Below are positions 1-8,049 of a DNA stretch of 35,872 nucleotides, in pieces. The translations under genes and the position numbers were made by a program. A model generated the notes under the pieces. It ran no database searches and was not told the origin of the DNA. It saw only the letters and a program-made list of their open reading frames with translations. Origin of the DNA: an uncultured Eubacteriales bacterium (GTDB taxonomy: Bacteria; Bacillota; Clostridia; Oscillospirales; Oscillospiraceae); NCBI GenBank assembly GCA_900553135.1, contig USCO01000007.1:1-35872 (forward strand), given 5' to 3'. Every line of letters starts with the position of its first letter. Within the stretch, counting starts at the first letter, position 1.

Positions 1-26
1 TGGGACGGACGCCGTTTTTTGTTGGT

Positions 27-1922
27 TCAGGGCTGAGGTTCGGGATGGGGGGCACCCTCCGCCCCCTCGGGGTAGAGCAGCAGCAGGCTGGCCGAGTGGG
101 GAGGCAGGGTGAGGATGGGGCCCTCCCGGGTGAGCTGGAAGCGGGCCGAGCCCAGCAGCAGGCGCACCCGCTCCCCCGGCTGGAGCTCCAGCGTCTCGCT
201 CTCGCTGCCCGTGTTGAAGGCGGCCAGGACCTGTTCGCCGGGGGTGCTGCGGGCGAAGGCCAGCAGGTGGCCCTTCCCCGCCAGATAGCGGATGTCTCCC
301 TGGCGCAGGCACACCAGGTCCTTGCGCAGGTGGCCCAGGCGGGAGAACCAGCCCACCAGCTCGGAGTCCTCCCGGCCCCAGGGGAAGGTGCGGCGGTTGA
401 AGGGGTCCTCAAAGCCCTCCATGCCCGCCTCGTCCCCGTAGTACACCGTGGGGGAGCCGGGGAAGGCGAACATCAAAGCCGCGCCGATCTTCAGCAGCTC
501 CTTGCCCCGGCGGCGCTGGTCGGGGTCCAGTCGGAAGGCGGAGCGCCAGTCTCGGGAGCGGTCCCCGCAGCCGTCCCCCGCGCCCAGCAGGGTGAGGATG
601 CGGGGGGTGTCGTGGGTGCCCAGGGAGTTCATGGCGGAGTAGAAGGCGAAGGGGGGATAGTTTTCCCGGATGGTCTCCATGGCGGCGACAAAGTTTCCGG
701 CGTCTCCGCCCCGCAGATAGTCCAGGGCGGCGTTGCGGAAGGGGTAGTTCATCAGGCCGTCGCAGTGGCCGCCCAGAATGTGCTTGCGCCGCACTCCGTA
801 GGCCACCTTGGTGGAACCGTCCTCCCACACCTCGCCGATGATGACGGCGTTGGGATTTTCCTTGCGGGCGGCCTGGTGGATGCCGTGGACGAAATCGTCG
901 GGCAGCTCGTCGGCCACATCCAGCCGCCAGCCGTCGGCGCCGGCCCGCAGCCACCGGCGCACCACGCTGTCCTCCCCGCCGAAGATGAATTCCCGGTAGG
1001 AGGGGTCGTGCTCGTTGACGGCGGGCAGGGAGTAGATGCCCCACCAGCTCTCGTACTGGTCGGGCCAGCGGGAGAAGTTGAACCAGGAGCGGTAGGGGGA
1101 GTCCTCGCTCTGGTGGGCGCCCAGGTCGGGGTAGAAGCCGTCGCCGTTGAAGTAGCGGCTGACGTAGCCGGTGTGGTTGAACACGCCGTCCAGCATGATG
1201 CGCATGCCCCGGCGGTGGACCTCCTTGCACAGCTGGGCAAAGTCCTCGTTGGTGCCCAGCATGGGGTCGATTTTGCTGTAGTCGGCGGTGCCGTAGCGGT
1301 GGTTCTCAGCGGCCTCGAAGATGGGGCAGAAGTACAGGGTCTCCACCCCCAGGCCCTGGAGGTAGTCCAGCTTTTCCATGACCCCCTTCAGGTCGCCGCC
1401 GAAGAAATCCCGGTTGCGGATCTCTCCGTGGCGGTCGGGGCGGTACTCGGGCTCCTCCTGCCAGGCCACGTGGACCCAGCGGCCTCCCACCATGCCACGG
1501 GGATCGGGCACCTTGGTGCGGCGGAAGCGGTCGGGGAAGATCTGGTAGGTCATGCCCTGGCCAAACCAGGTGGGCACCTGCTCGCTGCCGTCGTAGACGG
1601 TGAGCTGGTAGGGACCCAGCCGCTCGCAGCGCCGCCCGTCCAGCCGCTCCAGATCAAAGGAGTACCAGATGAGTCCCACATATTCCCCTGTGTCCAGCAC
1701 GCCGGAAAACAGGTCCCGGGCCCCATCCAGGCCGGACCAGGACATTTGCAGCTGCCGGGTGTGGTTGTTGAGCCCTTCGAAGCGGGCGGTGAGGATGGCC
1801 CGGGAATAGCCCTCCTGCCGCAGGGGACGCAGGGTCAAAGAGACCTTGCTCCCCGAAGGCACCGCCCCGAAGGGGGTTTTACACTGGGGATCTCGGGAAT
1901 CAAAAATGTAAGGGTCTGGCAT
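27..1922 (-). CDS. GH13 alpha-amylase family glycosidase, neopullulanase/cyclomaltodextrinase-like
   Basis: This 631-residue protein should hydrolyse alpha-glucans or maltodextrins in the cytosol, since no signal peptide is seen. An N-terminal beta domain (about residues 15-115) precedes the (beta/alpha)8 barrel, which opens with YQIFPDRF near 126-133, typical of neopullulanase-like members. The four GH13 conserved regions are present: DGVFNH at 245-250, GWRLDVADE at 331-339 with nucleophile D335, GEVWE at 363-367 with acid/base E364, and SLGTHD at 433-438 with D438. The start ATG at 1922 follows GGAGG. It is the last gene of the minus-strand housekeeping run, 53 bases after the nucleoside kinase. 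The family is secure; the exact substrate (pullulan, cyclodextrin or maltooligosaccharide) cannot be read from sequence. Confidence 0.9.
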   Translation of the reverse strand: MPDPYIFDSRDPQCKTPFGAVPSGSKVSLTLRPLRQEGYSRAILTARFEGLNNHTRQLQMSWSGLDGARDLFSGVLDTGEYVGLIWYSFDLERLDGRRCERLGPYQLTVYDGSEQVPTWFGQGMTYQIFPDRFRRTKVPDPRGMVGGRWVHVAWQEEPEYRPDRHGEIRNRDFFGGDLKGVMEKLDYLQGLGVETLYFCPIFEAAENHRYGTADYSKIDPMLGTNEDFAQLCKEVHRRGMRIMLDGVFNHTGYVSRYFNGDGFYPDLGAHQSEDSPYRSWFNFSRWPDQYESWWGIYSLPAVNEHDPSYREFIFGGEDSVVRRWLRAGADGWRLDVADELPDDFVHGIHQAARKENPNAVIIGEVWEDGSTKVAYGVRRKHILGGHCDGLMNYPFRNAALDYLRGGDAGNFVAAMETIRENYPPFAFYSAMNSLGTHDTPRILTLLGAGDGCGDRSRDWRSAFRLDPDQRRRGKELLKIGAALMFAFPGSPTVYYGDEAGMEGFEDPFNRRTFPWGREDSELVGWFSRLGHLRKDLVCLRQGDIRYLAGKGHLLAFARSTPGEQVLAAFNTGSESETLELQPGERVRLLLGSARFQLTREGPILTLPPHSASLLLLYPEGAEGAPHPEPQP

Positions 1923-1975
1923 AAGCAGGACCTCCGGAAAGTGGAATGGAAGCGGCCAGGGGCCGCAGAGAAAAC

Positions 1976-2911
1976 TCAGTAGGAGTAGCTGCCCCCGCCG
2001 ATGAACTCCCGCAGCAGGGAGTCCTTGGGCACCAGAGCGGGGTCGATGGGCTGGAAGTAGCGGAAGGCGTCAATGAGCTCCAGCAGCTCGGAGCGGCGTT
2101 CGTTCTCCTCGGGCACCGCCTGGAGCAGGGGCAGGGCAAAGTTTTTCATCACCGACACCTCATAGGGCAGAGAGGAGTCGAAGATGATGTCCGCCTTGTT
2201 CTTGAAGGGGGAGATGTACAGCTTCTCCCCCCGGCGCACGTTGGACCACATGTCCAGGGTGTCCTCCACATCGGTGCCCCGGAAGTGGTAGTCCCGCACG
2301 GCCCGGCGGGTCAGGCGCATCCAGGTGCCCTTGAAGCGCAGCACCGAGCCCTCGTTGATGTTGGAGCGGGCGGAGATGTACAGCTTAGTGGCCTGGGGAT
2401 GCCGCCCGGCGATCTGGTCGTTGAGGGCGTGGATGCCCTCGAAGATGGCAATCTCATTTTTCCCCAGCTTCAGAGGAGTGCCCCGGGCGTCGTTGCGCAT
2501 CTGGCGGACGAACTCATACTTGGGCACCATGATCTCCTCCCCGTTGGCCAGGGCGGTGAAGTGGCGGGAGAGCAGGTCCGTGTCCAGGCACAGGGGGGAC
2601 TCGTAGTCGATCTCTCCGGTGGGGGTGCGGGGGGCGGTGCGGGGGTTGATGGTGGTGAAGTAGTTGTCCATGGCCACCGCATGGGTGTTCACGCCCCGGC
2701 GGCGCAGCTCCTCGGCGATCTTCATGGCAGTGGTGGTCTTGCCGGAGCCGGAGGGGCCGGACAGCAGCACAATGGGGCTGTGCTCCAGGTTGGAGAGGAT
2801 CTTCTCCGCAGCCAGGGAGACGCGCTGGGCATAGTTTTCGTCACACTGGGCCAAAAACTCTACCACGTCGGTTTCGATCCGTCGGTTGATCTCCTGCAGT
2901 TGGTAAGCCAT
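1976..2911 (-). CDS. Uridine kinase-like nucleoside kinase (PRK/Udk family)
   Basis: The 311-residue protein carries a Walker A loop GPSGSGKT at residues 52-59, followed by VAMDNYF, the usual layout of the phosphoribulokinase/uridine kinase family. It probably phosphorylates a nucleoside such as uridine or cytidine with NTP in the cytosol. Many clostridial relatives carry an N-terminal TGS-type extension, as I recall; this one has only about 45 residues before the P-loop. The start ATG at 2911 follows AAAGGAG with 8 bases spacing. It sits 30 bases after hemZ on the same strand, so it is likely co-transcribed. The true substrate is not certain, because this subgroup is annotated only as nucleoside kinase. 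Confidence 0.8.
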   Translation of the reverse strand: MAYQLQEINRRIETDVVEFLAQCDENYAQRVSLAAEKILSNLEHSPIVLLSGPSGSGKTTTAMKIAEELRRRGVNTHAVAMDNYFTTINPRTAPRTPTGEIDYESPLCLDTDLLSRHFTALANGEEIMVPKYEFVRQMRNDARGTPLKLGKNEIAIFEGIHALNDQIAGRHPQATKLYISARSNINEGSVLRFKGTWMRLTRRAVRDYHFRGTDVEDTLDMWSNVRRGEKLYISPFKNKADIIFDSSLPYEVSVMKNFALPLLQAVPEENERRSELLELIDAFRYFQPIDPALVPKDSLLREFIGGGSYSY

Positions 2912-2941
2912 GGGAAATACTCCTTTCGTTGTGTGAGACGG

Positions 2942-4405
2942 TCAGCGGGACAGGGAAGCCAGCTCCTGCTTCTGGGCCAGCACCTTGTCCAGAGAGGACA
3001 GATAGTCGTGGGGGTACTTGGGGTTGGGCAGGCGGAGAATCTTTCCCGCCTGGCGGTCCACCAGCTTGGTGACGCCGCCGCCCCCCACCGACACCACGGT
3101 CTGCAATTCTTCCATCATGATGATGTTGTAGATGCTCTCCTGGCCCTGGCGGCACCAGCCCACGTTTTCCAGGGAGCCGGACATGTATTTCTGCCGGTAC
3201 AGGTAGTAGGGGCGGTAGTCTCCCGCCTCCAGAGCGTCCAGGGAGAGCTCCACCATCTGGGCCACCTCCTGGCCGGAGGGCAGCAGCTCAGGCCGGTCCA
3301 TGAGCCCCGAGCCCTTTTTCAGGGCCAGGGTGTGTACGGTGATGTTTTCCGGCTTCAGGGCCAGCACTCCCTCCAGGGAGCGGGCGAAGCCGTGGACGCT
3401 GTCCCGGGGCAGCCCGGCGATGAGGTCCATGTTGATGGACTGGAAGCCCACCTCCCGGGCCAGGGCGTAGGCGTCCAGAATGTCCTGAGCACAGTGGCGA
3501 CGGCCGATGGCCCGCAGCACCTCGTCCTCCAGGGTCTGGGGGTTGATGGAGATGCGGCCGATGCCCTGGTCTTTCAGCACCAGCAGCTTATCCCGGGTGA
3601 TGGTGTCGGGACGGCCGGCCTCCACGGTATATTCTACGCAGCCCTCCAGGGGCAGGTGTGTCCGGGCGGCGGAGAGCACCCGGTCCAGCTGCTGGGCGGA
3701 CAGGGTGGTGGGGGTGCCGCCTCCCATGTACAGGGAGTAGACGGACAGCCCCGCCTCCTTCAGCACCCGGCCCGTCTCCTCCAGCTCGGTGATGAGGGCG
3801 TCCACATAGGGGTCCAGCAGCTTCAAAGTGCGGCCCACGTCGGCGGAGACAAAGGAGCAGTAGGCGCAGCGGGTGGGGCAGAAGGGGATGCCGATGTACA
3901 GGGAGACCTGATTGGGGGAGAGAGCCTTGTCCACGGCGGCGCTGGCCTGGGCGCAGTCCACCGCCAGCCGGGCCCGCCGGGGAGAGACGTACAGGTCCTC
4001 CTCCATCTCCTTCCGGGCCTGCTCCGGGGTGGCCCCCGCCAGCAGGCTGCGGGTGGGCAGCTTCACCGGGCGCACCCCGGTGAGCATCCCCCAGGGGGGC
4101 GTGGTGCCGGTGAGGGCCCGGGCGGCCAGGAAGAAGCACCGGCCCATGGCCCGGCGGCGCTGGCCCTCCCGCTGGTACTCCGTGCCCTCCAGGGGGGCGG
4201 AGAGACAGTGGGCGGCGGAGCGGCCCTTCACGGACAGCTCCACCTCCACGTGGCAGCGGTCGGCTTCCTCCTCCAAAGAGACCACGGCCCAGGTATCATC
4301 CTGGGGGGTAATGGGGCCGTAGACGGGCTTTTCACCGGGGAACAGGTTCAGCATGCCCTGCTCCACCACGTAGCGCTCGTCGTGGCCGTGAAACACCAAT
4401 TTCAT
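2942..4405 (-). CDS. hemZ: Coproporphyrinogen III dehydrogenase-like radical SAM protein HemZ
   Basis: A 487-residue radical SAM protein with the CX3CX2C cluster motif CPTRCAYC (C176, C180, C183) and a following glycine-rich GGGTPT segment at 228-233. The roughly 170-residue N-terminal domain before the cluster is typical of HemZ and separates it from the shorter HemN/HemW proteins. HemZ is thought to act in oxygen-independent oxidation of coproporphyrinogen III, but many clostridia that lack full haem synthesis also keep it, so the physiological role is open. The start ATG at 4405 lies 10 bases after the stop of the MBL gene, with TGAGG as a modest ribosome site, so translation may be coupled. 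Confidence 0.87.
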   Translation of the reverse strand: MKLVFHGHDERYVVEQGMLNLFPGEKPVYGPITPQDDTWAVVSLEEEADRCHVEVELSVKGRSAAHCLSAPLEGTEYQREGQRRRAMGRCFFLAARALTGTTPPWGMLTGVRPVKLPTRSLLAGATPEQARKEMEEDLYVSPRRARLAVDCAQASAAVDKALSPNQVSLYIGIPFCPTRCAYCSFVSADVGRTLKLLDPYVDALITELEETGRVLKEAGLSVYSLYMGGGTPTTLSAQQLDRVLSAARTHLPLEGCVEYTVEAGRPDTITRDKLLVLKDQGIGRISINPQTLEDEVLRAIGRRHCAQDILDAYALAREVGFQSINMDLIAGLPRDSVHGFARSLEGVLALKPENITVHTLALKKGSGLMDRPELLPSGQEVAQMVELSLDALEAGDYRPYYLYRQKYMSGSLENVGWCRQGQESIYNIIMMEELQTVVSVGGGGVTKLVDRQAGKILRLPNPKYPHDYLSSLDKVLAQKQELASLSR

Positions 4406-4415
4406 GAAGGAAACC

Positions 4416-5030
4416 TCACTTGCCCATGGCTTCCCGCAGGAAGGGGTTGTAGGTCCGCTCCCGCTCCAGGGTGGAGGTGACGTCGTGGCCGGGGCAGACG
4501 TGGAAGTCCCCCTCCAGCTCGCCCAGCCGCTTCAGGGAGGCCATGATCTCCTCATAGCTGCCCCCCCGCAGGTCGGTGCGGCCCATGGAGCCGCAGAACA
4601 GGGTGTCGCCGGTGAAGAGCACGTCCCCCACCCGCAGGGTGACGGAGCCCTTGGAGTGGCCGGGGGTGTGCATTACATGAATGGTGAGGTTGCCCAGGGG
4701 CAGCTCGTCCCCCTCGTCGTAGAGGAGCAGGTCGTCGATCTGCCCGGCCAGGGGGAACAGCTGGGAGCCCGCCCCGTTGGCGTCGGCCTGGTGGATGTAC
4801 ACCTGGGCGTCGGGCAGGGCCTGCTTCAGGGGAGGCACCGCGGTGGTGTGGTCGTAGTGGCCGTGGGTGAGCAGCAGGTACTTCACCTCCACCCCGTCCA
4901 CCTTCAGGGCGGCCAGAATGCGCTGCTCGTCGTCACCGGGATCGATGACCGCGGCCAGGTTGGTGGTCTCGTCCTCTAAAATGTAGCAGTTGGTGCCGAT
5001 GGGGCCCACCTGCAGTACCTTTACCTTCAT
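4416..5030 (-). CDS. Metallo-beta-lactamase fold hydrolase, glyoxalase II-like
   Basis: The 204-residue protein has the full MBL metal-binding set: THGHYDH at 55-61 (H56, H58, D60, H61), H125 in HTPGH, D142 in TGDTLF and H182 in CPGHD. Its length and motifs match short hydroxyacylglutathione-hydrolase-like proteins of the YqgX/YcbL type, which hydrolyse thioesters such as lactoylated thiols. Since it is an anaerobic Gram-positive, the thiol is unlikely to be glutathione; this is inference. The ATG at 5030 follows GGGAGG. It lies between dtd and hemZ, an arrangement common in Clostridia. Confidence 0.85.
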   Translation of the reverse strand: MKVKVLQVGPIGTNCYILEDETTNLAAVIDPGDDEQRILAALKVDGVEVKYLLLTHGHYDHTTAVPPLKQALPDAQVYIHQADANGAGSQLFPLAGQIDDLLLYDEGDELPLGNLTIHVMHTPGHSKGSVTLRVGDVLFTGDTLFCGSMGRTDLRGGSYEEIMASLKRLGELEGDFHVCPGHDVTSTLERERTYNPFLREAMGK

Positions 5031-5049
5031 AAAAACCTCCCTGTGGAAA

Positions 5050-5079
5050 TTAGGAATTAGAAATTAGGAGTTAGGAATT
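5050..5079. repeat. Heptad tandem repeat, four copies of TTAGGAA-like unit
   Basis: Between dtd and the MBL gene lie four TTAG units starting at 5050, 5057, 5064 and 5071, an exact 7-base period (TTAGGAA, TTAGAAA, TTAGGAG, TTAGGAA). The stretch is AT-rich in a GC-rich neighbourhood and lies in the transcribed spacer of the operon. Similar TTAGGAATT runs occur between genes in other bacteria as dispersed repeats, as I recall. No function can be assigned. Confidence 0.7.
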
Positions 5080-5084
5080 TTCCC

Positions 5085-5519
5085 TTATAATTCAAACAAG
5101 ATTGTGACGGGGCCGTCGTTTACCGAGGCCACCTTCATATCCGCGCCGAACTCCCCGTGCTCCACCCGGAAGCCCCGCTGGCGGCACTGGTCCAGGAAGC
5201 GCTCGTACAGGGGGATGGCCACGTCGGGCTTGGCAGCCCCGGTGAAGCCGGGGCGGCGGCTCTTGGTGTCGGCGTAGAGGGTGAACTGGCTCACCACCAG
5301 CAGCGCGCCCCCCACCTGCTCCAAATTCAGGTTCATCTTTCCGGCTTCGTCCTCAAAGACCCGAAGATTGCAGATCTTTTCCGCCAGCTTGTCGCAGACG
5401 GCCTCATCGTCCTGGGGGGCGACCCCCAGCAGGACCAGATATCCTTTGTCAATGGCTCCGTGTACCGCCCCGTCAATGGTGACGCTGGCGGAGGAGACCC
5501 GGGTAACAACTGCTCGCAT
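5085..5519 (-). CDS. dtd: D-aminoacyl-tRNA deacylase
   Basis: This 144-residue protein matches DTD along its whole length: MRAVVTRVSSASVTIDG at the start, the SQFTLYA motif in the middle and VNDGPVTILFE at the C-terminus, which contains the Gly-cisPro-type GPVT segment. DTD removes D-amino acids (and glycine) wrongly attached to tRNA, protecting translation. An upstream in-frame start would add 39 residues with no similarity to the family. I chose the ATG at 5519 because it gives the normal length and has ACGGAG at a good distance. Neighbours rel and recJ are its frequent partners in Firmicutes. Confidence 0.93.
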   Translation of the reverse strand: MRAVVTRVSSASVTIDGAVHGAIDKGYLVLLGVAPQDDEAVCDKLAEKICNLRVFEDEAGKMNLNLEQVGGALLVVSQFTLYADTKSRRPGFTGAAKPDVAIPLYERFLDQCRQRGFRVEHGEFGADMKVASVNDGPVTILFEL

Positions 5520-5554
5520 AAAATTCGACTCCGTGTAATCTAATAATATCGGTT

Positions 5555-5770
5555 TTAGCTGATGTCCATAACAATAAGAGAAACTATACCGCCCAGAATT
5601 ACCGCAAGTGAGATGGATGCCCACACACAGGGCCACAGGGCCGGGTTTTTCTCCATGTCATTCTCTGCCCGGACCGCCTGTTTGATGGCGGAAACCAGGC
5701 TGAACACAAACACAAACGCCCAAACGGGCCAGGTCCAGCCAAACAGCACCCCGAAAGCCGTAGATACCAT
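5555..5770 (-). CDS. Small two-helix membrane protein, unknown function
   Basis: A 71-residue protein with two predicted membrane segments, about residues 8-28 (VLFGWTWPVWAFVFVFSLVS) and 46-68, joined by a charged loop rich in Lys, Arg and Glu. I do not recognise a family. It is likely real because ATAGGAGG sits 5 bases before its ATG, and it fits tightly between rel (18 bases away) and dtd (35 bases). It is probably co-transcribed with both, but nothing links it functionally to (p)ppGpp or tRNA quality control. Confidence 0.7.
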   Translation of the reverse strand: MVSTAFGVLFGWTWPVWAFVFVFSLVSAIKQAVRAENDMEKNPALWPCVWASISLAVILGGIVSLIVMDIS

Positions 5771-5788
5771 AGCGACCTCCTATGATCA

Positions 5789-8026
5789 TCACTTGCCGGA
5801 GGAACGCGCCACGTGGTACACGCCCTGGATGTTGTTGAGCTTGTTGATGACGCCGCTGAGCTCCTCCTTGTCCTTGACCTCCACCACGATGTTCACCGTG
5901 GCGTGGCCGTCGGGCTGGCCCCGGGCGGACAGAGCGCACACCTTCACCTTGGCGGCGGACAGGGCCATGGCGATGTCCAGGGTCAGACCGTCCCGGTCCT
6001 TGGCGGACAGCTCCAGGGAGGTCTTGTAGTTGGGCAGGCTGCTCTCCACCCAGGACACCCGCACCCAGCGGGAGGCCTCCTCCCCGGTGCGCTTTTCCGG
6101 GGCGGCGTTGGGGCAGTCGGCCCGGTGGACGGACACGCCGTAGCCCCGGGTGATAAAGCCGATGACCGGGTCGCCGGGGACGGGGGTACAGCACTTGGCA
6201 AACTTCACCAGACAGTTGCCCAGTCCCTCCACGATGATGCCCGAGTCGGAGTGCTTGGGCTTGGCCTGGCCGGACACGGGGGTCTGAGCGGTGGAGCCGG
6301 GCACGATGACGCTCTCAGCGGTGGTCTTGGCGGCGGCGGCCGCCTTCTCGGCCTGGAGGCGGCCCAGACGGGCCAGCTCATCCTTGATGCGGGCCACGCT
6401 CTTTACCGCGGTGGTGCCGCCGTAGCCGATGGAGGCGTACAGCTCGTCCAGGGTGCCGAAGCGCACCTTGTGCAGGATGTGGGGCAGCACGTCCTCGGCG
6501 GTGATGGCGGACATGGGGATCTTCATGTGCTTGAGCTCCGCCTCGAAGAGGGCGCGGCCGGTGACGATGTTCTCCTCCCGGCGCTCCTTCTTGAACCACT
6601 GGCGGATCTTGTTGCGGGCCTCGTTGCTCTTGGCGATCTTCAGCCAGTCGCGGCTGGGGCCCTTGGCGTTTTTGGAGGTGATGACCTCCACGATGTCGCC
6701 GTTTTTCAGGGGGGTGTCGTAGGGTACCATGCGCCCGTTCACCTTGGCGCCCACCATGCCGTTGCCCACGGCGGAGTGGATGTTGTAGGCGAAGTCGATG
6801 GGGGTGGCCCCGGCGGGCAGGCTCTTTACGTCCCCGTTGGGGGTAAAGACGAACACCTCGTCGGCGAACATATCCACCTTCAGGGTGCGGACAAACTCCT
6901 CCGCGTCGGTGTCCTGCTGGCTCTCCAGCAGCTTTCGCACCCACTCAAAGTCCTGCTCGCTGCCCAGCTTCTTGTTGGCCATGCCCTGCTTATACTTCCA
7001 GTGGGCGGCAATACCGTATTCCGCCGTCTGGTGCATCTCCCAGGTACGGATCTGCACCTCGAAGGGGATGCCCTCCTTGCCGATGACGGTGGTGTGCAGG
7101 GACTGGTACATGTTGGGCTTGGGTGTGCCGATATAGTCCTTAAAACGGCCCAGCACGGGCTTGAACATGTCGTGGATGCAGCCCAGCACGTTATAGCACT
7201 CGGGGATGTCGTCCACGATGACCCGGAAGGCGTACAGGTCGAAGATCTCGTCCAGGGTCTTGTTCTGGGTGAACATCTTGCGGTAGATGGAGTAGGTGTG
7301 CTTCACCCGGCCGTAGACCTTGCTGCGGATGCCCTCCTGCTCCAGCCGCTGCTGGATGCGCAGCTGGATGGAGGCCAGGAATTCCTCGTGGGCGGCGGAG
7401 CGGGCGGCCATCTCCTCCTCGATCTCCTTGTAGCCCACAGGGTCCAGATAGCGCAGAGACAGGTCCTCCAGCTCCCACTTCAGCTTCTGCATACCTAAGC
7501 GGTGAGCCAGAGGGGCGTAGATCTCCATGGTCTCCAGGCTCTTCTCCCGCTGCTTCTTGGGGGACTGGTACTCCATGGTGCGCATGTTGTGCAGCCGGTC
7601 GCAGATCTTGATGAGGATCACCCGGATGTCCTGGGCCATGGCCATGAGCATCTTGCGCAGGTTCTCCATCTGCTCCTCTTCCTTGGAGACATACTGCACC
7701 CGGGTCAGCTTGGTGACGCCCTCCACCAGCTCGGCCACGGGGGCGCCGAACTTTTTGGCGATCTCCTCGTGGGTGGCGGCGGTGTCCTCGATGCAGTCAT
7801 GGAGCAGGGCGGCAATGACGCTGTCCACGTCCAGCCCCAGGTCGGCCACGATCTCGGCCACGGCCAGGGGGTGGATGATGTAGGGCTCGCCGCTTTTGCG
7901 CAGCTGTCCGTGGTGTTCGGCATCGGCGTAGGTAAAGGCGGAGAAGAGCCGCTGAGTATCCAAATTAGGGGTATATGCGCTGACTTTTTCCTCCAGCGCC
8001 TGATAACGGTCCAGAATGGGGTCCAT
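5789..8026 (-). CDS. rel: Bifunctional (p)ppGpp synthetase/hydrolase
   Basis: A 745-residue long RelA/SpoT homologue that makes and degrades the alarmone (p)ppGpp at the ribosome. The hydrolase domain keeps its HD pair (H76-D77) and following ED (80-81), so hydrolysis should be active. The synthetase domain (about 220-350) holds YQSLHTTV and EVQIRTWEMH. A TGS domain follows (about 385-450), then the conserved-cysteine region with KCCTPVPGD near 590, and a C-terminal ACT domain from about 670. A TTG at 8053 would extend the frame but has no ribosome site; the ATG at 8026 follows CGAGGTGATTCT, so it is preferred. The gene begins 23 bases after recJ. Confidence 0.95.
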   Translation of the reverse strand: MDPILDRYQALEEKVSAYTPNLDTQRLFSAFTYADAEHHGQLRKSGEPYIIHPLAVAEIVADLGLDVDSVIAALLHDCIEDTAATHEEIAKKFGAPVAELVEGVTKLTRVQYVSKEEEQMENLRKMLMAMAQDIRVILIKICDRLHNMRTMEYQSPKKQREKSLETMEIYAPLAHRLGMQKLKWELEDLSLRYLDPVGYKEIEEEMAARSAAHEEFLASIQLRIQQRLEQEGIRSKVYGRVKHTYSIYRKMFTQNKTLDEIFDLYAFRVIVDDIPECYNVLGCIHDMFKPVLGRFKDYIGTPKPNMYQSLHTTVIGKEGIPFEVQIRTWEMHQTAEYGIAAHWKYKQGMANKKLGSEQDFEWVRKLLESQQDTDAEEFVRTLKVDMFADEVFVFTPNGDVKSLPAGATPIDFAYNIHSAVGNGMVGAKVNGRMVPYDTPLKNGDIVEVITSKNAKGPSRDWLKIAKSNEARNKIRQWFKKERREENIVTGRALFEAELKHMKIPMSAITAEDVLPHILHKVRFGTLDELYASIGYGGTTAVKSVARIKDELARLGRLQAEKAAAAAKTTAESVIVPGSTAQTPVSGQAKPKHSDSGIIVEGLGNCLVKFAKCCTPVPGDPVIGFITRGYGVSVHRADCPNAAPEKRTGEEASRWVRVSWVESSLPNYKTSLELSAKDRDGLTLDIAMALSAAKVKVCALSARGQPDGHATVNIVVEVKDKEELSGVINKLNNIQGVYHVARSSGK

Positions 8027-8049
8027 AGAATCACCTCGCGAAGATGAAA

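Noticed and set aside
7..20. GGACGCCGTTTTTT at the left window edge as a terminator
   Set aside because: It looks like the right arm of a hairpin with a T run, but the left arm is outside the window.
1952..1966. GC hairpin GCGGCC/GGCCGC between the kinase and GH13 genes
   Set aside because: No T run follows on the minus strand, so it is unlikely to stop transcription.
45..4480. Long open frames on the plus strand opposite the GH13, kinase and hemZ genes
   Set aside because: They are antisense frames of GC-rich genes, rich in Gly, Ala, Val and His, with no known domain or ribosome site.
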